A DNA stretch of 64,000 nt, taken from the NCBI GenBank assembly GCA_030762175.1, contig CM060833.1:7629001-7693000 (forward strand), given 5' to 3'. Position 1 is the first letter of the stretch. Every line of letters begins with the position of its first letter. Shown here in pieces: positions 1 to 10,665 of the stretch. The translations under genes and the position numbers were made by a program. Origin of the DNA: Metallyticus violacea. Lineage: Eukaryota > Arthropoda > Insecta > Mantodea > Metallyticidae. The notes beneath the pieces are model-generated. The model was not told where the DNA came from. It ran no database searches and saw nothing but the letters and a program-made list of their open reading frames with translations.

Positions 1-496
1 GCTTTTCTTGCTAATGCAGAAGAAATACTTGGGTCCCATGAAGTCAATCTTAGCTCTTTCCTTTGATGCTTGATTACCTTCCATGCATTTATATCCAGGT
101 ACCGAATAAAATTCTTTGTGTAAAAATTAATAACAACTGGAAACCTTTCCATACAAGTCTAGAGTTGATTTGATGAGATTTAAGTGAACTAAGTTGGATG
201 TCTGTGAAGATGAGCATACATGGATTAATATTTACAATTTGTCTTCTCAAGAAGTTAAGACAGGTCAGAAGTGCAACTACTTCTATCTGGAAAACTGTAA
301 CGAAGTTCTGAAGACGTATGCAGATGTTTGTTTTTGGAAATAACAAACTCCAGTTCTTGAAGTTTTCTATTCTTGAGTCATCTTTAAAGAAAGAACACCA
401 GATGACCTTTGGTAGAGTAAGTGAAATTTCTCCCGTACAATCAGATCCTTCCCCAATTTTGATTCTGAATGACTGCAGGTAGATGGCAGGCAACAC
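1..496 (-). pseudogene. Non-LTR retrotransposon RNase H domain, fragment at window edge
   Basis: The minus strand reads through about 135 codons from 496 to 89 that resemble the RNase H domain of Jockey/I-type LINEs. An acidic 'KIGEGSDCTGE' stretch near the start is followed by 'VFQIEVVALLTCL' (usual form VFQAEVxAIL) and 'IFTDIQLSSLKS' (usual form IYSDSQAALKAL). Then comes 'SRLVWKGFQLLL' (usual form SKLVWECxxAL). A stop follows where the usual WVPGH motif would start, so the copy is broken. RNase H in these elements removes the RNA strand during target-primed reverse transcription. The element may continue past the left edge. The family call is by motif recall. Confidence 0.6.
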
Positions 497-1901
497 TGTG
501 CTTCTTACAGAAGAGTGTCCAGTGTTGTGGCAGCCAATTCATATGGATCAAATATTGCAGGGAAATAATAGCTAACCATCTCTCTCATAGACAGTTGAGA
601 GTTGATCTCAAGCTGCACGCTTCACTAATGTCTGGACGATCCATCCATCCATCATTTTTTATTCCATGTTATAAGAATGCCCCAGATGTACAAGGTATTT
701 AAAACAAAAAGTAACCGAAATGAGTCTATGACTTTTAACAATATAAGGTAACTTATAGTCTGTCTGTGTTTTTATTTATGTTTCAGAGGACGTGGGTCAC
801 AGCGAACATGCCACAGTATGCCGCCCTGAACGCGTTGGTGCTTGCAACATTATTTCCGGAGTTACGGGATAGGACAAAATGGGGGCCCTCCCTGAAATTC
901 GTGGCAACCACTTTCCAGAGCACTACCAAAGAAAGCTATCCCATGTTGGATGGAAATGTTCCGACAAATAGGGTGCTTGAAGAATCATAAGGGACATTCA
1001 GGAAAACCCCGCACTAACAGGGAATCTGCTTTTCCCTATCCCTCCAGAAGCCGGGACCTCTCGATTTATGACGCATTTCTACAGGGCATGTTAAAGCAAC
1101 AGCGTACCACGCACGTACCCTTGACGATCTGAAGGCAAATAACCAGTATGTGATGTGCGACCTGTTTGCACATATCTAATCAGAAGACTAGACAATGTTT
1201 TCGGTTACCTTTCCTACACAGTTTCAAGTTCATTGTTGCATTATGTCATAGCGGGCGTTGAAATGATGCTGACTGACTTGAAAAATGTGCCAGTAGTAAG
1301 TACCATTATCTATTGTCATATCGGCCCAAGAACCTTTTTTAATATTTTCACGTGAACTACAAGGTTTCAGTACTCACTGTCAAGTTTTTCAATAATGGCA
1401 AGGAAAAGTGGTTAAGTTAGGTCCAAATGACGATTGGCTTTTCAAAGGGAGCAGCTAGTAATTTATACAGAAAGAATTTACTTACTGTATCTCCAGTCTA
1501 GAGAATGTGGAGACCAATGTCTCCCCTTCTGAAGAACACAGGTTCAAGTCCTCACGATATTTTCAGCTCAGACGGATTTCTTTTATTCACGTATGCACTC
1601 ACGAGGTTGTATCCAGTCTACCAGCTGTCTGTAGGCGAAATTGTCATTGGCGCGTCTCTCTTGTTCGCGCATGCGTACTTGAATACATGCGAGTTTTGCG
1701 TCGAATGGTGTTCAAGGAGTATATGCGTTTTGTGAATGTAATTTTATTTTATTTAATTAGCTGTCGAGTTTACATTATTTATTTTATTTCCTTAGCTGTA
1801 CGATCTATGTGACAAAATCCCTTTTAACTGTGAATTGTGTATCAAAACATTTACGAAACAGTGTAGTTTAAGATATGTTTCCAATATCTTATTGCTTACA
1901 T
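497..1901. other. Intergenic sequence, nothing recognised
   Basis: Short open frames occur on the plus strand (766-990, 1507-1812), but they show no family motif, splice context or codon structure that I can support. No repeat shared with the rest of the window was noticed. Confidence 0.4.
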
Positions 1902-2027
1902 TGCGTTTAATGCCCGTTTTACACAGAGGCACCACGGGCGATGGGCACTGATGATACACGAGATGAAATGATAAATTAGGAAAGGAGTATTTTTTTTTAA
2001 GGAAGGAAGCATTCTAGGTCCACGGCC
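1902..2027 (-). repeat. SINE-A, 3' fragment
   Basis: The sequence reads as the reverse complement of the SINE-A tail: 'taatgcccgttttac', the GCACC/GGGC block, 'gatgatacacgagatgaaatgata', then the T-rich spacer and 'aaggaaggaagcattctagg'. The tRNA-like head is missing, so the copy is 5' truncated. It abuts the TIR element starting near 2032. Confidence 0.75.
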
Positions 2028-2031
2028 TCTG

Positions 2032-3300
2032 TTCCACAACAGTATGGTCTAATACATTACAAATGTATGAACTTGTATACTTGTAGTAATTAGTGAAATT
2101 CTGTTCCATAAGGATTTCTGCTTCATTTGCAATTTACAACTCCATACTTGCAAGTGTACAAGTAATTTTTCGTTCCACAGAAGTATTTAGTCGTGTGCAC
2201 ATTTCTCTACAAGTGTGGAAATATTGTAACTTCAAATACTGGTGCAAGTTTTAATACCATTTTTAATATTTTTTGGAATCAGTTGACCTAAATATGCGAG
2301 TGTTAGCGAAAGTGGTTATGATAAGGGTAGCAATATGTATAAAAAAAATAAAAAAAATATTCAGAAAAATTTAGGTTAAGTGCAATTAATGTGCGACTTA
2401 TGACTGATATTGTAGTTTCTGTTTCAAATGAATATTTCAGTCCAGCATCTTAATTTTTTTTACTGTTCTTAAAAATACTTTCTTTCCATTCCTTGTTCTC
2501 TTTTAAAACACGCTATTTTGACACAATTTATCCAATTTTTTGCTTATAGCAAAATGTGATTTCCACACAATATAAATTATCAAATGGACTAATAAAATAT
2601 TATCCGAGCGCAATCGGGAAGCTCGATTCTTCTGCCATCTCTCGACGACTGAAATTCGTGGTGCTAAATATAGCCGTATGCGATCGTAGTCTCAAAGTGA
2701 ACTAAGAGGCTTAAATATTGATAAATGCATGATTAAGTATTTAAGCTATAATTATTTCTGAGAAAAAGTACAAGACCCATTAAGCAGGAATGACAATAAT
2801 CTGCTCTGTACACTAATAAATACGAATTTATTACTAAGGAGCGAACATAACCTAATTCAAGGTATGGCGACGCGACACAAACAGCTGTTCCTTCATCTTG
2901 CTCTTATAAGACGTGACTTGTAACTTTTTAGTAACGCTTTACTAGTGTTGTACGTTCTTTTGTGGAACAGAAAGTTACAAGTCCACACTTTACGAGGACT
3001 TGTAATATATTAGACCATTTATTTTATTTAACAGATGCCACATACAATTTAGCACTTGTGCCATTAGTACACGGGCTCTCCAGTATTTTTCATCAATACA
3101 ATTAAAACCACTTAAGCTGTCCAAATGTTCGGTCGTCATAGGTTGACGAGAATCACAAAGATTACAATTTGGAGAGTACAGGTGGGACTTCAGGCAGCCA
3201 TGTTTCGTCAACAATCGAAAGCAAGCGACAGCAGCTTTTCTGGCCGCTAGGTACACAAATAATGTTCTCATTAATATATTAGACCATACTTTGGTGGAAT
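2032..3300. mobile_element. Non-autonomous TIR element interrupted by a LINE fragment
   Basis: The left end 'gtatggtctaatacattaca' (from about 2042) is matched in inverted orientation at the right end, where the reverse complement from about 3290 reads 'gtatggtctaatatatta'. Both are preceded by a 'ttccac' block. Subterminal 'gttccac'-like motifs recur near 2031, 2101, 2174 and 2961 (inverted). No transposase frame of its own is visible, so it looks like a MITE-like or deletion derivative. A LINE fragment at 3019-3271 lies inside the right terminus. Element type and exact ends are uncertain. Confidence 0.5.
3019..3271 (-). pseudogene. LINE 3' fragment (post-RNase H zinc-knuckle region) with 16-bp TSD
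   Basis: The minus strand encodes 'AVACFRLLTKHGCLKSHLY', 'SPNCNLCDS', 'TEHLDSLSGF' and 'EKYWRAR'. This matches the C-terminal tail of Jockey-like LINE ORF2 proteins (pattern FRLxTGHDCLxxHLHR...SPNCxLCxxxExxxxEHL...YWxAR). The fragment is flanked by a perfect 16-bp duplication, 'taatatattagaccat', at 3003-3018 and 3272-3287. On the minus strand it ends in an A-rich (TAAA-like) tail. It is therefore a 5'-truncated insertion by target-primed reverse transcription into the older TIR element. Confidence 0.75.
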
Positions 3301-3559
3301 AGATCCCAGGAGCACGGCTTTCACTATCTAACTTCACCACAGAGCCTTCATTTGGACTAGTGGCCGGCTTAACAGGAATTTGCCTGCCCTGTTTGTAACC
3401 TGTTCTGTCCCCCACCCCCCCTCAACTTTACTACCTGTCCGTATACCGTCTAATGAATGACGTAAAGTCTTTGTGCTGTACAGGAGTTGAACGTTATGAG
3501 ATCACGTGTTTCATTGTAATAGTGTGTTAGATCTGTTATAATGCCGTATACTTAAGCAA

Positions 3560-4130
3560 ACAGAACAGGATCTACATGTATGATCCTATGTAATAACAGA
3601 CTCTTGTAGAGAAGTGAGACGGCGATTTATAGGCAGATTCCCGGCTGTTCTTGCGTTTCACAGAGAAACAGTCTGTAATCTTGTGAATAGATTCAGGGAA
3701 ACGGGATCTGTTTTTGATAGAAACCAAAAGTATAACCCCGGTTCTTACAAAGCAAAACTCGATTATATCGGAGAAAAGTTAGAACGAAATTCAAAGAAAT
3801 CTCCGAGAAAGCTTGCACAGGAATCAGAATTTCGAAAAGCTCGGCTTGGAATGTCACTAAACTTTAAAAATTAAAACCTTATAAGGTAATCCAGGAATTG
3901 CAACGCTATAATGCGAGTAGAGGTATTTCGGCAATTGGGTGTTGGATGATGTTAATGTTCCGGCGTTTTTTATTTTTATGGACGAAGCATGGTTTTATTT
4001 ACATGACCATTACCGGAGCACCAAAAAAAAAAAAAAAAAAAAAATGTTCTTGTACACGAAATGCCATTGCATGACCAAAAATTATGTTTGATGTGCTGAA
4101 GAAATTTATGAGCTTGAATTTAAGGGGCTA
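3560..4130 (+). pseudogene. DUF4817-type transposase, broken copy
   Basis: Codons 3614-3874 read 'RRFIGRFPAV', 'ETVCNLVNRFRETGSVFDR' and 'LERNSKKSPRKLAQES', the DUF4817 helix-turn-helix region of a family of insect cut-and-paste transposons. In another frame 'KPYKVIQELQRYNASRG' and then 'FFIFMDEAWFYLH' near 3970-4005 correspond to the start of the DDE catalytic domain, with D of MDEAWF the likely first catalytic residue. After a poly-A run at 4021-4044, 'VLVHEMPLHDQKLCV' continues the same protein. Frameshifts and the A-tract make it inactive. Confidence 0.7.
4021..4044 (+). repeat. Poly-A tract inside transposase relic
   Basis: About 24 consecutive A follow 'gcacc' and separate two stretches of homologous transposase coding sequence. 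It is an expansion within the relic, not a transcript tail. Confidence 0.8.
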
Positions 4131-4677
4131 TGAATATCAGATCCGCTGGCAAAAAACGTACTTTCTGATTCCAAGTGAATCCTCGTTAAGCCGGCGACGC
4201 TTCCAAATGAGGGATCTGTATAAATTCATATACTAGCCTAATTGAAAGGAATTTTGCTAAAGCACACACCCAAAATTCATAAAGTCACATTATAAGGTTT
4301 ATTACAACATTTTAACTATCGAAAAGTGCAAAAATACAATGACCGTATCCCCGAAGTACAGACTACAAGTAGAGTGCTGGGTCCGACAAGCAGAAGGAAT
4401 GTGGTCCACTGACTTTTCTAATTTGTATGCCTGACAGTTTGAAAGTCTCTGTTTTGATGCCTTTTTAAAGTAATTTGTCTTGTAGGCGGCAGCATCCAGT
4501 AAATCGAGAGATTGAACCGGATCAAGGCAAATTTTCCCAATTCCCATAGCCTGCTCTTTTCTTTGCGAGCACGTAAGGAACGTTTTCTTTGACCATGTGC
4601 TTTTAAATTAATTAGATATTACCATTCATGCTTTCAAAACACAAAAACGTAATGTTCAGTTCAACGATGCACTGACA

Positions 4678-4745
4678 CAGGTAGCCGAGGTCCTTAAGAC
4701 ACTGACTTGAGAGCAGGAGGTTTGGGGTTCGATTTCCGCAACCAC
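4678..4745 (+). repeat. tRNA-like SINE head, isolated
   Basis: 'gtagccgaggtccttaagac' resembles a Leu/Ser tRNA 5' half with a pol III A box, and 'ggggttcgatttccgc' resembles a B box. The arrangement is like the SINE-A head but diverged, and the SINE-A body does not follow. A true tRNA gene is unlikely because the 5' half cannot be paired convincingly with a 3' acceptor strand. Confidence 0.45.
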
Positions 4746-4889
4746 CCTCTTACTTAAAATTTAAACCTTATAAACCTCTCCAGGAATTGGTGGGACCCAA
4801 AACACAATTCTATGCAGAACCCGGCAAAATGATTTGACGGCTGTAGGTTGGCGATAACTGTGACACTGGTGGAGGGGTAGGGAATAACC

Positions 4890-5575
4890 GCCAGTCGCAA
4901 TGGAGCAGTGGAACGCTAGGTATCAGGCTTTTGTGGTGGAGACGTTCTTCAAAACAAATGATTCCGTAGTTCTTATGCAACGCCCGTACCGACAATAGTT
5001 GGGTCGACACGGACCGGTTCCCAGTCATAACACAATTCTGCTATGGATAAGAAATTTCAGGGAGATGCTTCTATATCAAAACGTTAGGTCAACAGGAAGG
5101 TCACGGAGCCCGTACGATAGAGAACATCGAGGCAGTAAGGCAGTTCAGGCCAGTCATAAACGTTCAGTATTTCGACACGCCTTAGCTCTGCGTCTTGCTG
5201 ATAGGTCGGTAAGGAGAATTTTGCATCGGGATATCCACTTTCACCCTCACAAAATGCTGGTTGTACAGAAGTTGGACCGTAATGGCTGGGCAAATCGAAG
5301 AGCTTTCTCAGAAACTATGCTCGAAATGATGAATGATGATAGGATGATCCGGTTTTGTTAACTTTGATGTAAGGCAGGCACAAATCCGTATGTCGTATAC
5401 GGGCGAGTGGAGCGGATACAGCATTCGGAGTGATTGGTCCGCACTTCTTCCAAGAAGAAGGCCATGCATGAAACCTCTGGTCTCGAGTAATCATCGACAC
5501 CATAAGGAGGCTGACGCAAAACACTTACACTCGCTGTGCCAGACATCCAAACCGGCTCCTACGCGCCTTAGGTAA
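4890..5575 (+). pseudogene. DUF4817-type transposase, N-terminal half plus a catalytic-domain remnant
   Basis: Coding similarity starts upstream of the first ATG ('AFVVETFFKTNDSVV' near 4927). It continues with 'GRHGPVPSHNTILLWIRNFR', 'RSVFRHALALRLADRSVRRI' and 'LHRDIHFHPHKMLVVQKL' (4999-5361), the HTH region typical of the family. After a stop, the frame at 5405-5500 gives 'ADTAFGVIGPHFFQEEGHA', which matches the region after the first catalytic Asp. The segment carrying that Asp is deleted, so this copy cannot encode an active enzyme. Confidence 0.7.
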
Positions 5576-6520
5576 TTATGACTCAAGGCGCGAGGCCCAC
5601 TCCCCTGCCCACCCCCTGGAAGAGCTTGGACCAGGACGACAAGAAGGAGCACAAAGAAATCCTCGCCCCGCGAGCTTGGTGCAAAATTTCTGTAGTCAGT
5701 CTAAACAGCCCGAAACCTCATCCCGCTGGCACCTGCTCGGAACTGCCGGCTAAATTAAGCAGCATTTAGCGTGGTCGAAACTTTGATAGAAGGCCAGATG
5801 CTCTCTCATCGTGCGCAAGCAAACACGCTACACTACGCGTGCTGGCAAAGAAAGCAAGTGCAAGAGGCTGCACTTGCGTCCCATCTCAAAACTATCCGAC
5901 ACTACAGCAGATCGAAGGAGTACAGGGGGATATGGCCACCTAGTGGCCTGGGGCTCCCCAGGACGCGACTACATAAGACAAGGAGTCCGCTCGACGCGGA
6001 CCTGGCTCTCGCTACATTTCGATGTTGCGCAAGTTCCTGTCACCAGAATTCCTCCCTTAAGGGGGGTGGCGACCTCGGTCGTTGCTCTTCAGATGCTCCA
6101 GGTGTGGGCTCTGCGGACCCTGAGTACCCGCGGTACTTCTGACGTTACTAGAAGCAGCCGGGCCGAAATTGATACCAGCCCCTCCCTGCGGGGAGTGTCC
6201 GGATGGGTTGGACTCGGGTGGCAGTGGTCTCGGAACTCAAGGGTAAATGAGTACCCACGGCGGCAGTGTGTCCCGGGGGCAGGAAGTTACCTGAATCACT
6301 GTTGTCGTGGGGAGGATGATGTCTCCCTTAATGCTGGGGTGACTCATCTCTTAAATTGAGCAGGTCTGTGCTAGACTTGACCTATCCACCAGTGAGAGTC
6401 TGGTAGCTAAGTTCGTTCGCTTAGTGCGCTTGGGCGACGAGATCGCCTACAGCAGAAAGGTGCGTCGTTTAGACTCTAGGTGTCGTCCTAAATGGGGAAG
6501 GGAAAAAAAAAAAAAAGCAC
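5576..6520 (+). other. GC-rich block ending in a poly-A run, unidentified
   Basis: This segment is much richer in G and C than the surrounding AT-rich DNA and ends near a run of about 14 A at 6504-6518. Two overlapping plus-strand frames (5771-6142 and 5811-6359) remain open, but neither shows a family motif that I recognise, and long open frames are expected by chance in GC-rich DNA. An old retroposed RNA or an untranslated part of a non-LTR element would fit. I cannot decide between them. Confidence 0.35.
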
Positions 6521-6549
6521 TGGGCTGCACAGACAATGAGGGTAACCTA

Positions 6550-6960
6550 AATTGAACATTTAAAAATCGCTCTAGCGGCCGTAATGTTTGTTTTTTCTCA
6601 ACAAATCGCTATATGCTGTTGAAATAAAATAAGAAACATATTTTCTGAAATTCAGTGATACCAGACGATTAGGAGTCTAAAACCCAAAATTTAAAAATCA
6701 CTCGCTAGTGATTTTTTCCCTCGGAACTCTGTATATGCCATTGAAATAAAATAATAATAAAAAAAATAGTTTCTGAAGGTAAGCGAAAACTGGTTATTTG
6801 GAATGGGAGATTACCTGAAACTCAAAATTTAAAAATCACTCTAGCGACACCAATATTTGTTTTTTTCGCGACAAAACTCGGTGCATGCCATTTAAATAAA
6901 ACAAGAAAAATAATTTCTGAAATTTAGGGAAATCTTAAAAATAAAGGACAAATTAACTCA
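6550..6960 (+). repeat. Repeat T: tandem 130-140 bp units
   Basis: Successive units begin with 'aaaaatc(g/a)ctctagcg' at about 6562, 6691 and 6832. Each contains a T-rich 'tttgttttttc' block, 'ccattgaaataaaataa', 'tttctgaaa' and 'aggagt...acctgaaac'. The spacing is near 130-140 bp. The same units recur at 8560-9300, 21555-22240 and, inverted, at 41630-41790 and 48310-48480. Confidence 0.7.
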
Positions 6961-8509
6961 GCATATAAACTGTATTTATAACGATGCATATGTTTTATAT
7001 TTAACACCGTGAAACATTAATCTATTAGAGAATTGTATTTATATGTAAGAGCGATCTGTAATAACATTCATAAAATGTTTTCCGGTATATATTTAACAAA
7101 TTTGCTGTAATAAAGACTAGTTTTACTCAGTGGCACTCGTTTAATGTTTTCTCGACAGTTTGTTTCTCTCTTATAGGAGATAAAAATGAACAAACCTAAA
7201 TGTGTAGATAAAATGCTAGGGCCAGCCCAGATTTTAACAATAAAAACTTTCTTCAAGAGCGCAAGAACCATTAACACAAGAGTTAACCGTTTTGCAAATT
7301 TGAATCTTAAAAAAATAAAGAGTTTGTTTACGTAACGAGAAGTTAGGTTTATTGAAAACAGGCCTCTTGATGCAAGTAGTTTTAATTTTGCTTCCCAAAC
7401 CTTTCAGCACTTAGTTTATGCGTTGCCTTTGCTTTCTTTAGAAAATGATACAATCATTTCACAAAACATATTTTCTATGCTTCCTTCGTTTCTGCTGCCA
7501 CAGCTAAATAAACATATTCATAAAACAATGAAGGATAAGATAACCTTTAGTGTGGTTATTCTGTTTACATTTAGAACCGGAATTCAGTTGGTATTAAGTC
7601 ACCGAGGCAAGTCTATATTGAAATTTTAAACTCTCAATTATGAAATTTGTGTTATTACACACATATTTCAATTAAATTATTGCTATTAGTTTTGGAAATT
7701 GTGAATTTCTCGTTATAATGGAGAGTGTTTAAAATGTTTCATAAACAGCTAGTAGTGCCCTGGTGACAAGGCACAGAACCATGGTGTTGAGAAATATAAC
7801 AGCCAAATTTAGTACAGGCAACCTTCACATGACTTCAAATTTAGCACGGAATACTTTAGTTTACATATTAAAAAGCAATGTGTTAATGGAACAAAACGAA
7901 AGAACTAACCCTAAAGTAGGCTATAAAGGATCTTTTTCCAAAGTCACTTCAAACTTTAAAAAAGTTGTGAGCGGCTTCCAGTGGTTGCTGGTTTGGCTAC
8001 CCTCAACATTTTCAACATTTTAGTTCAAGCGAACCTGCTTAAAGCATTTATAAAATATGTAAGGGGCGATTTTGGAGCCATAAATGTATTTGTAGGATAC
8101 TTGATTTGCAATTATTTGAAAAGCTGTCTTGGTGGGTTTTTTTGGTTAGTGGTGATGAGGGTAAGCGGTAAAAGATGGCTTTTGCACCACCTGAAACGTC
8201 ATCTTTCGTCATAAGCGTTCCCAGAGAAGTTTTCTTTGAGTTTTATACAGACTGATTGTTATTACGTTACAAAGTTGAATAAAATGCTTTTAAAGACTAA
8301 TTATAGTGAAACAATATATTAAAGCAAGCATCCTGGGGATTGGAAGTTATACAAACCCGGCCTTTTACAGACTATCCCGTAAAAACTGTCCCCTGCATCG
8401 TATCGATTTCGGCCGAATTGACTGCTATGTGCCTCTCGGCCGTTTTACTTGTGTTGCACTGTGTGCGCCATGGGCATTAGCGGTGAAGGTCCCTTGAAAG
8501 TATACATTT
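6961..8509. other. AT-rich interior of repeat T, no gene
   Basis: The start (6955-7060: 'catataaactgtatttataa', 'aacattaatctattagagaa', 'tatgtaagagc') is shared with 9330-9460 and 22270-22410. The rest holds only short frames without recognisable motifs. Confidence 0.4.
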
Positions 8510-9300
8510 TAGTGAATTCCGAAAGAATGTACCATTGCGGTTGCACATACGCCCTAGCGGTCGCAATTTTTGTTTTTGCTCAACGAAACTCTGCATATAA
8601 TCATCAATTAACAAACGATTCATTGAGTTTGTCAACCAGCAAAATTGAACCATTGGGGAATGGAGATTAACTGAAAGAGAAAATTTTAAAATCTCTAGTG
8701 ATGTTATCTATTTTCAAAGAAATTCGGTATATATCATTTAAATAAAGCAAGAAAAATAGCTTCTGAAAATAAGGGAAATCGGATTATTAGGATTAGGTGT
8801 ATACCTAAATATCCAAAGTCTTAAAGAGTGGGAATTAACTTAAAGCGAAAAATTAAAAGTTGCTCTATGGGATGCGTTTTTTTTTTTCCAACGAAACTCT
8901 ATACATTCCATTGAAATAAAATAATAAAAATTGTTTCTGAAACTCAGCGAATCAAATAGGAGTGAGGTTTATATGAAACTGAAATTAAAAATCACTCTAG
9001 CGGCTGCAATTTTTTTTCAACAAAACTCGGTATGTCCTATTGAAATAAAATAAGAAAAAAACAGCTTCTGAAACTCAGCAAAATCTGACAATTAGGAGCG
9101 AGGTGTACATTTGAAACCCAAAATTTAAAAATCATCTAGCGGCCGCAATTTTTGTTTTTTCGCAACAAATCCGGCATATACCATTTAAATAAAAGAAGAA
9201 AACTAGTTTGTGAAAAATATGAAAATCGAACCATGGAGTAGGGGGTATATCTGAAAATGGAAATTTAAAAAGCGCTCTACCGTTTAATTTTCTCTCTTTA
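8510..9300 (+). repeat. Repeat T: second tandem block
   Basis: The block starts with 'gaattccgaaagaatgtacc' (8514), also seen near 47150. The header 'caattaacaaacgattcatt...accagcaaaattgaaccatt' follows at 8605-8660 and is shared with 21600-21660 and 47330-47390. About four 'ctctagcg' units then follow at roughly 8700, 8870, 8997 and 9135. Confidence 0.7.
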
Positions 9301-10460
9301 TTGTTTGAAAATGAAAGTACAAATTAACTCGGCATATACGTAGACTGTACTTATAACCACGCCTATGAGTAATTTTTGAAAACAGCATTGTCGTGAATAT
9401 AGTAAACATGAAACGTCAATCTATTAGAGAATTATATTTGTATGTAAGAGCTGTATTTACCTTAGAAAACGTTTACTTTATAATATTAAACACATTTGCT
9501 CTATATAGATCATTTTTACCCATTGACATTCGTTCAACCACCTAAGTGATAATAGGGGGATATGTCACTGGCTTGGCCCGTCTTCTACAAGAGAAGGAAA
9601 ATGGATTGTGGGCTCCTGGTGATAGACACCCGAGTCACTGCTTCCTCCTAATTTCTGTAAACTCATGTAATATGTAACTTCTCTGCTCTAACGCTCTGTA
9701 ATTAAGTTCACAAATTTAACTTGCTGAGTAATTCGGTTAGTTTACTGAACTCCTGCGTCACGGACTTTCTAGTGTTGTTTTCTGGCACGGAAGAGAGAAA
9801 TGATGTTCATTCTGTGATATATATTAATGTAAACATTCTAATTATGTAAATTTAAAATAAATCATGATTTGCTATAAGAATCTGCTTTATTGAACATGAG
9901 TAAACTTGAATAACTTTATACTAATGTGAAACGAACATAAAACATTAAATGATATTTTATTCTTTGTAGATGTTCTTACATACAAAAGAAAGACAAAGAA
10001 GAGATACTTCTGGAGTAATATGTACACAATAAATAAAGGTAAACTCCCTTATAGGGCGATACGGTGGATGCGGCGGTTCACTTGAGAGCACCTGCATTTC
10101 CCACCGACTATAAAATGCAGGTTGCCTAGTGACCACTCCGCAGGACATGGTGTTCCAAAATAACCGCACATGCATCTTTCAATGGCTTTAGGGATGGGCA
10201 TTGTGTACATTTCAGCTTTAATTTTCTCGGCCATATTTTCATTGCTGATAGGCTACTAAATTAATATTAAAGCAATGCATTGTTATTAATATGTTCATTT
10301 TTTCCCTTATTTATGCACCTATGAACTATAATTTCTTTCAGTTGTTAAGTGATTCTGAACTGGCGCCGATTCATGTAGGTAAAGTGTGTACGTGATGATT
10401 GTCGTCAAACAAAGGGAACAATTATCAACATTATTACGTATGCTCAGATACAAACATTCG
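9301..10460. other. Repeat T distal part and unassigned DNA
   Basis: 9330-9460 repeats the 6955-7060 module. 9685-9775 carries the conserved module around 'gagtaattcggttagttta', found again near 25320 and inverted near 41530-41630 and 47725-47815. From 9800 to 10460 I see nothing supportable. Confidence 0.45.
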
Positions 10461-10665
10461 TCAGCGGAGGTCTGGGGGTTCGATTCCTGCCAGGGTCTTT
10501 CTACCTGCAAATGCTGGACAGGTACCCTAAACTTATGCTTGGAATGTTTCCTTTCTTTAAAAAAAAAATATTTTCCAAGCTATCATTTCATCTCGTGCAT
10601 CATCATTGTCTACCGCCTGTTGAACCTCAGCAGTAAAAATTGGCGCTAAACACTATTAAAAAACT
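10461..10665 (+). repeat. SINE-A, 5'-truncated
   Basis: The copy starts inside the tRNA-like head ('gcggaggtctgggggttcga', with the B box intact). It continues through 'ggtaccctaaacttatgctt', the A-rich stretch, 'atcatttcatctcgtgcatc' and the 3' end 'ggcgctaaacactattaaaa'. Confidence 0.8.

Noticed and set aside
8306..8497. 63-codon frame as a small secreted protein
   Set aside because: No convincing signal peptide, no start context, and it lies inside repeat T.
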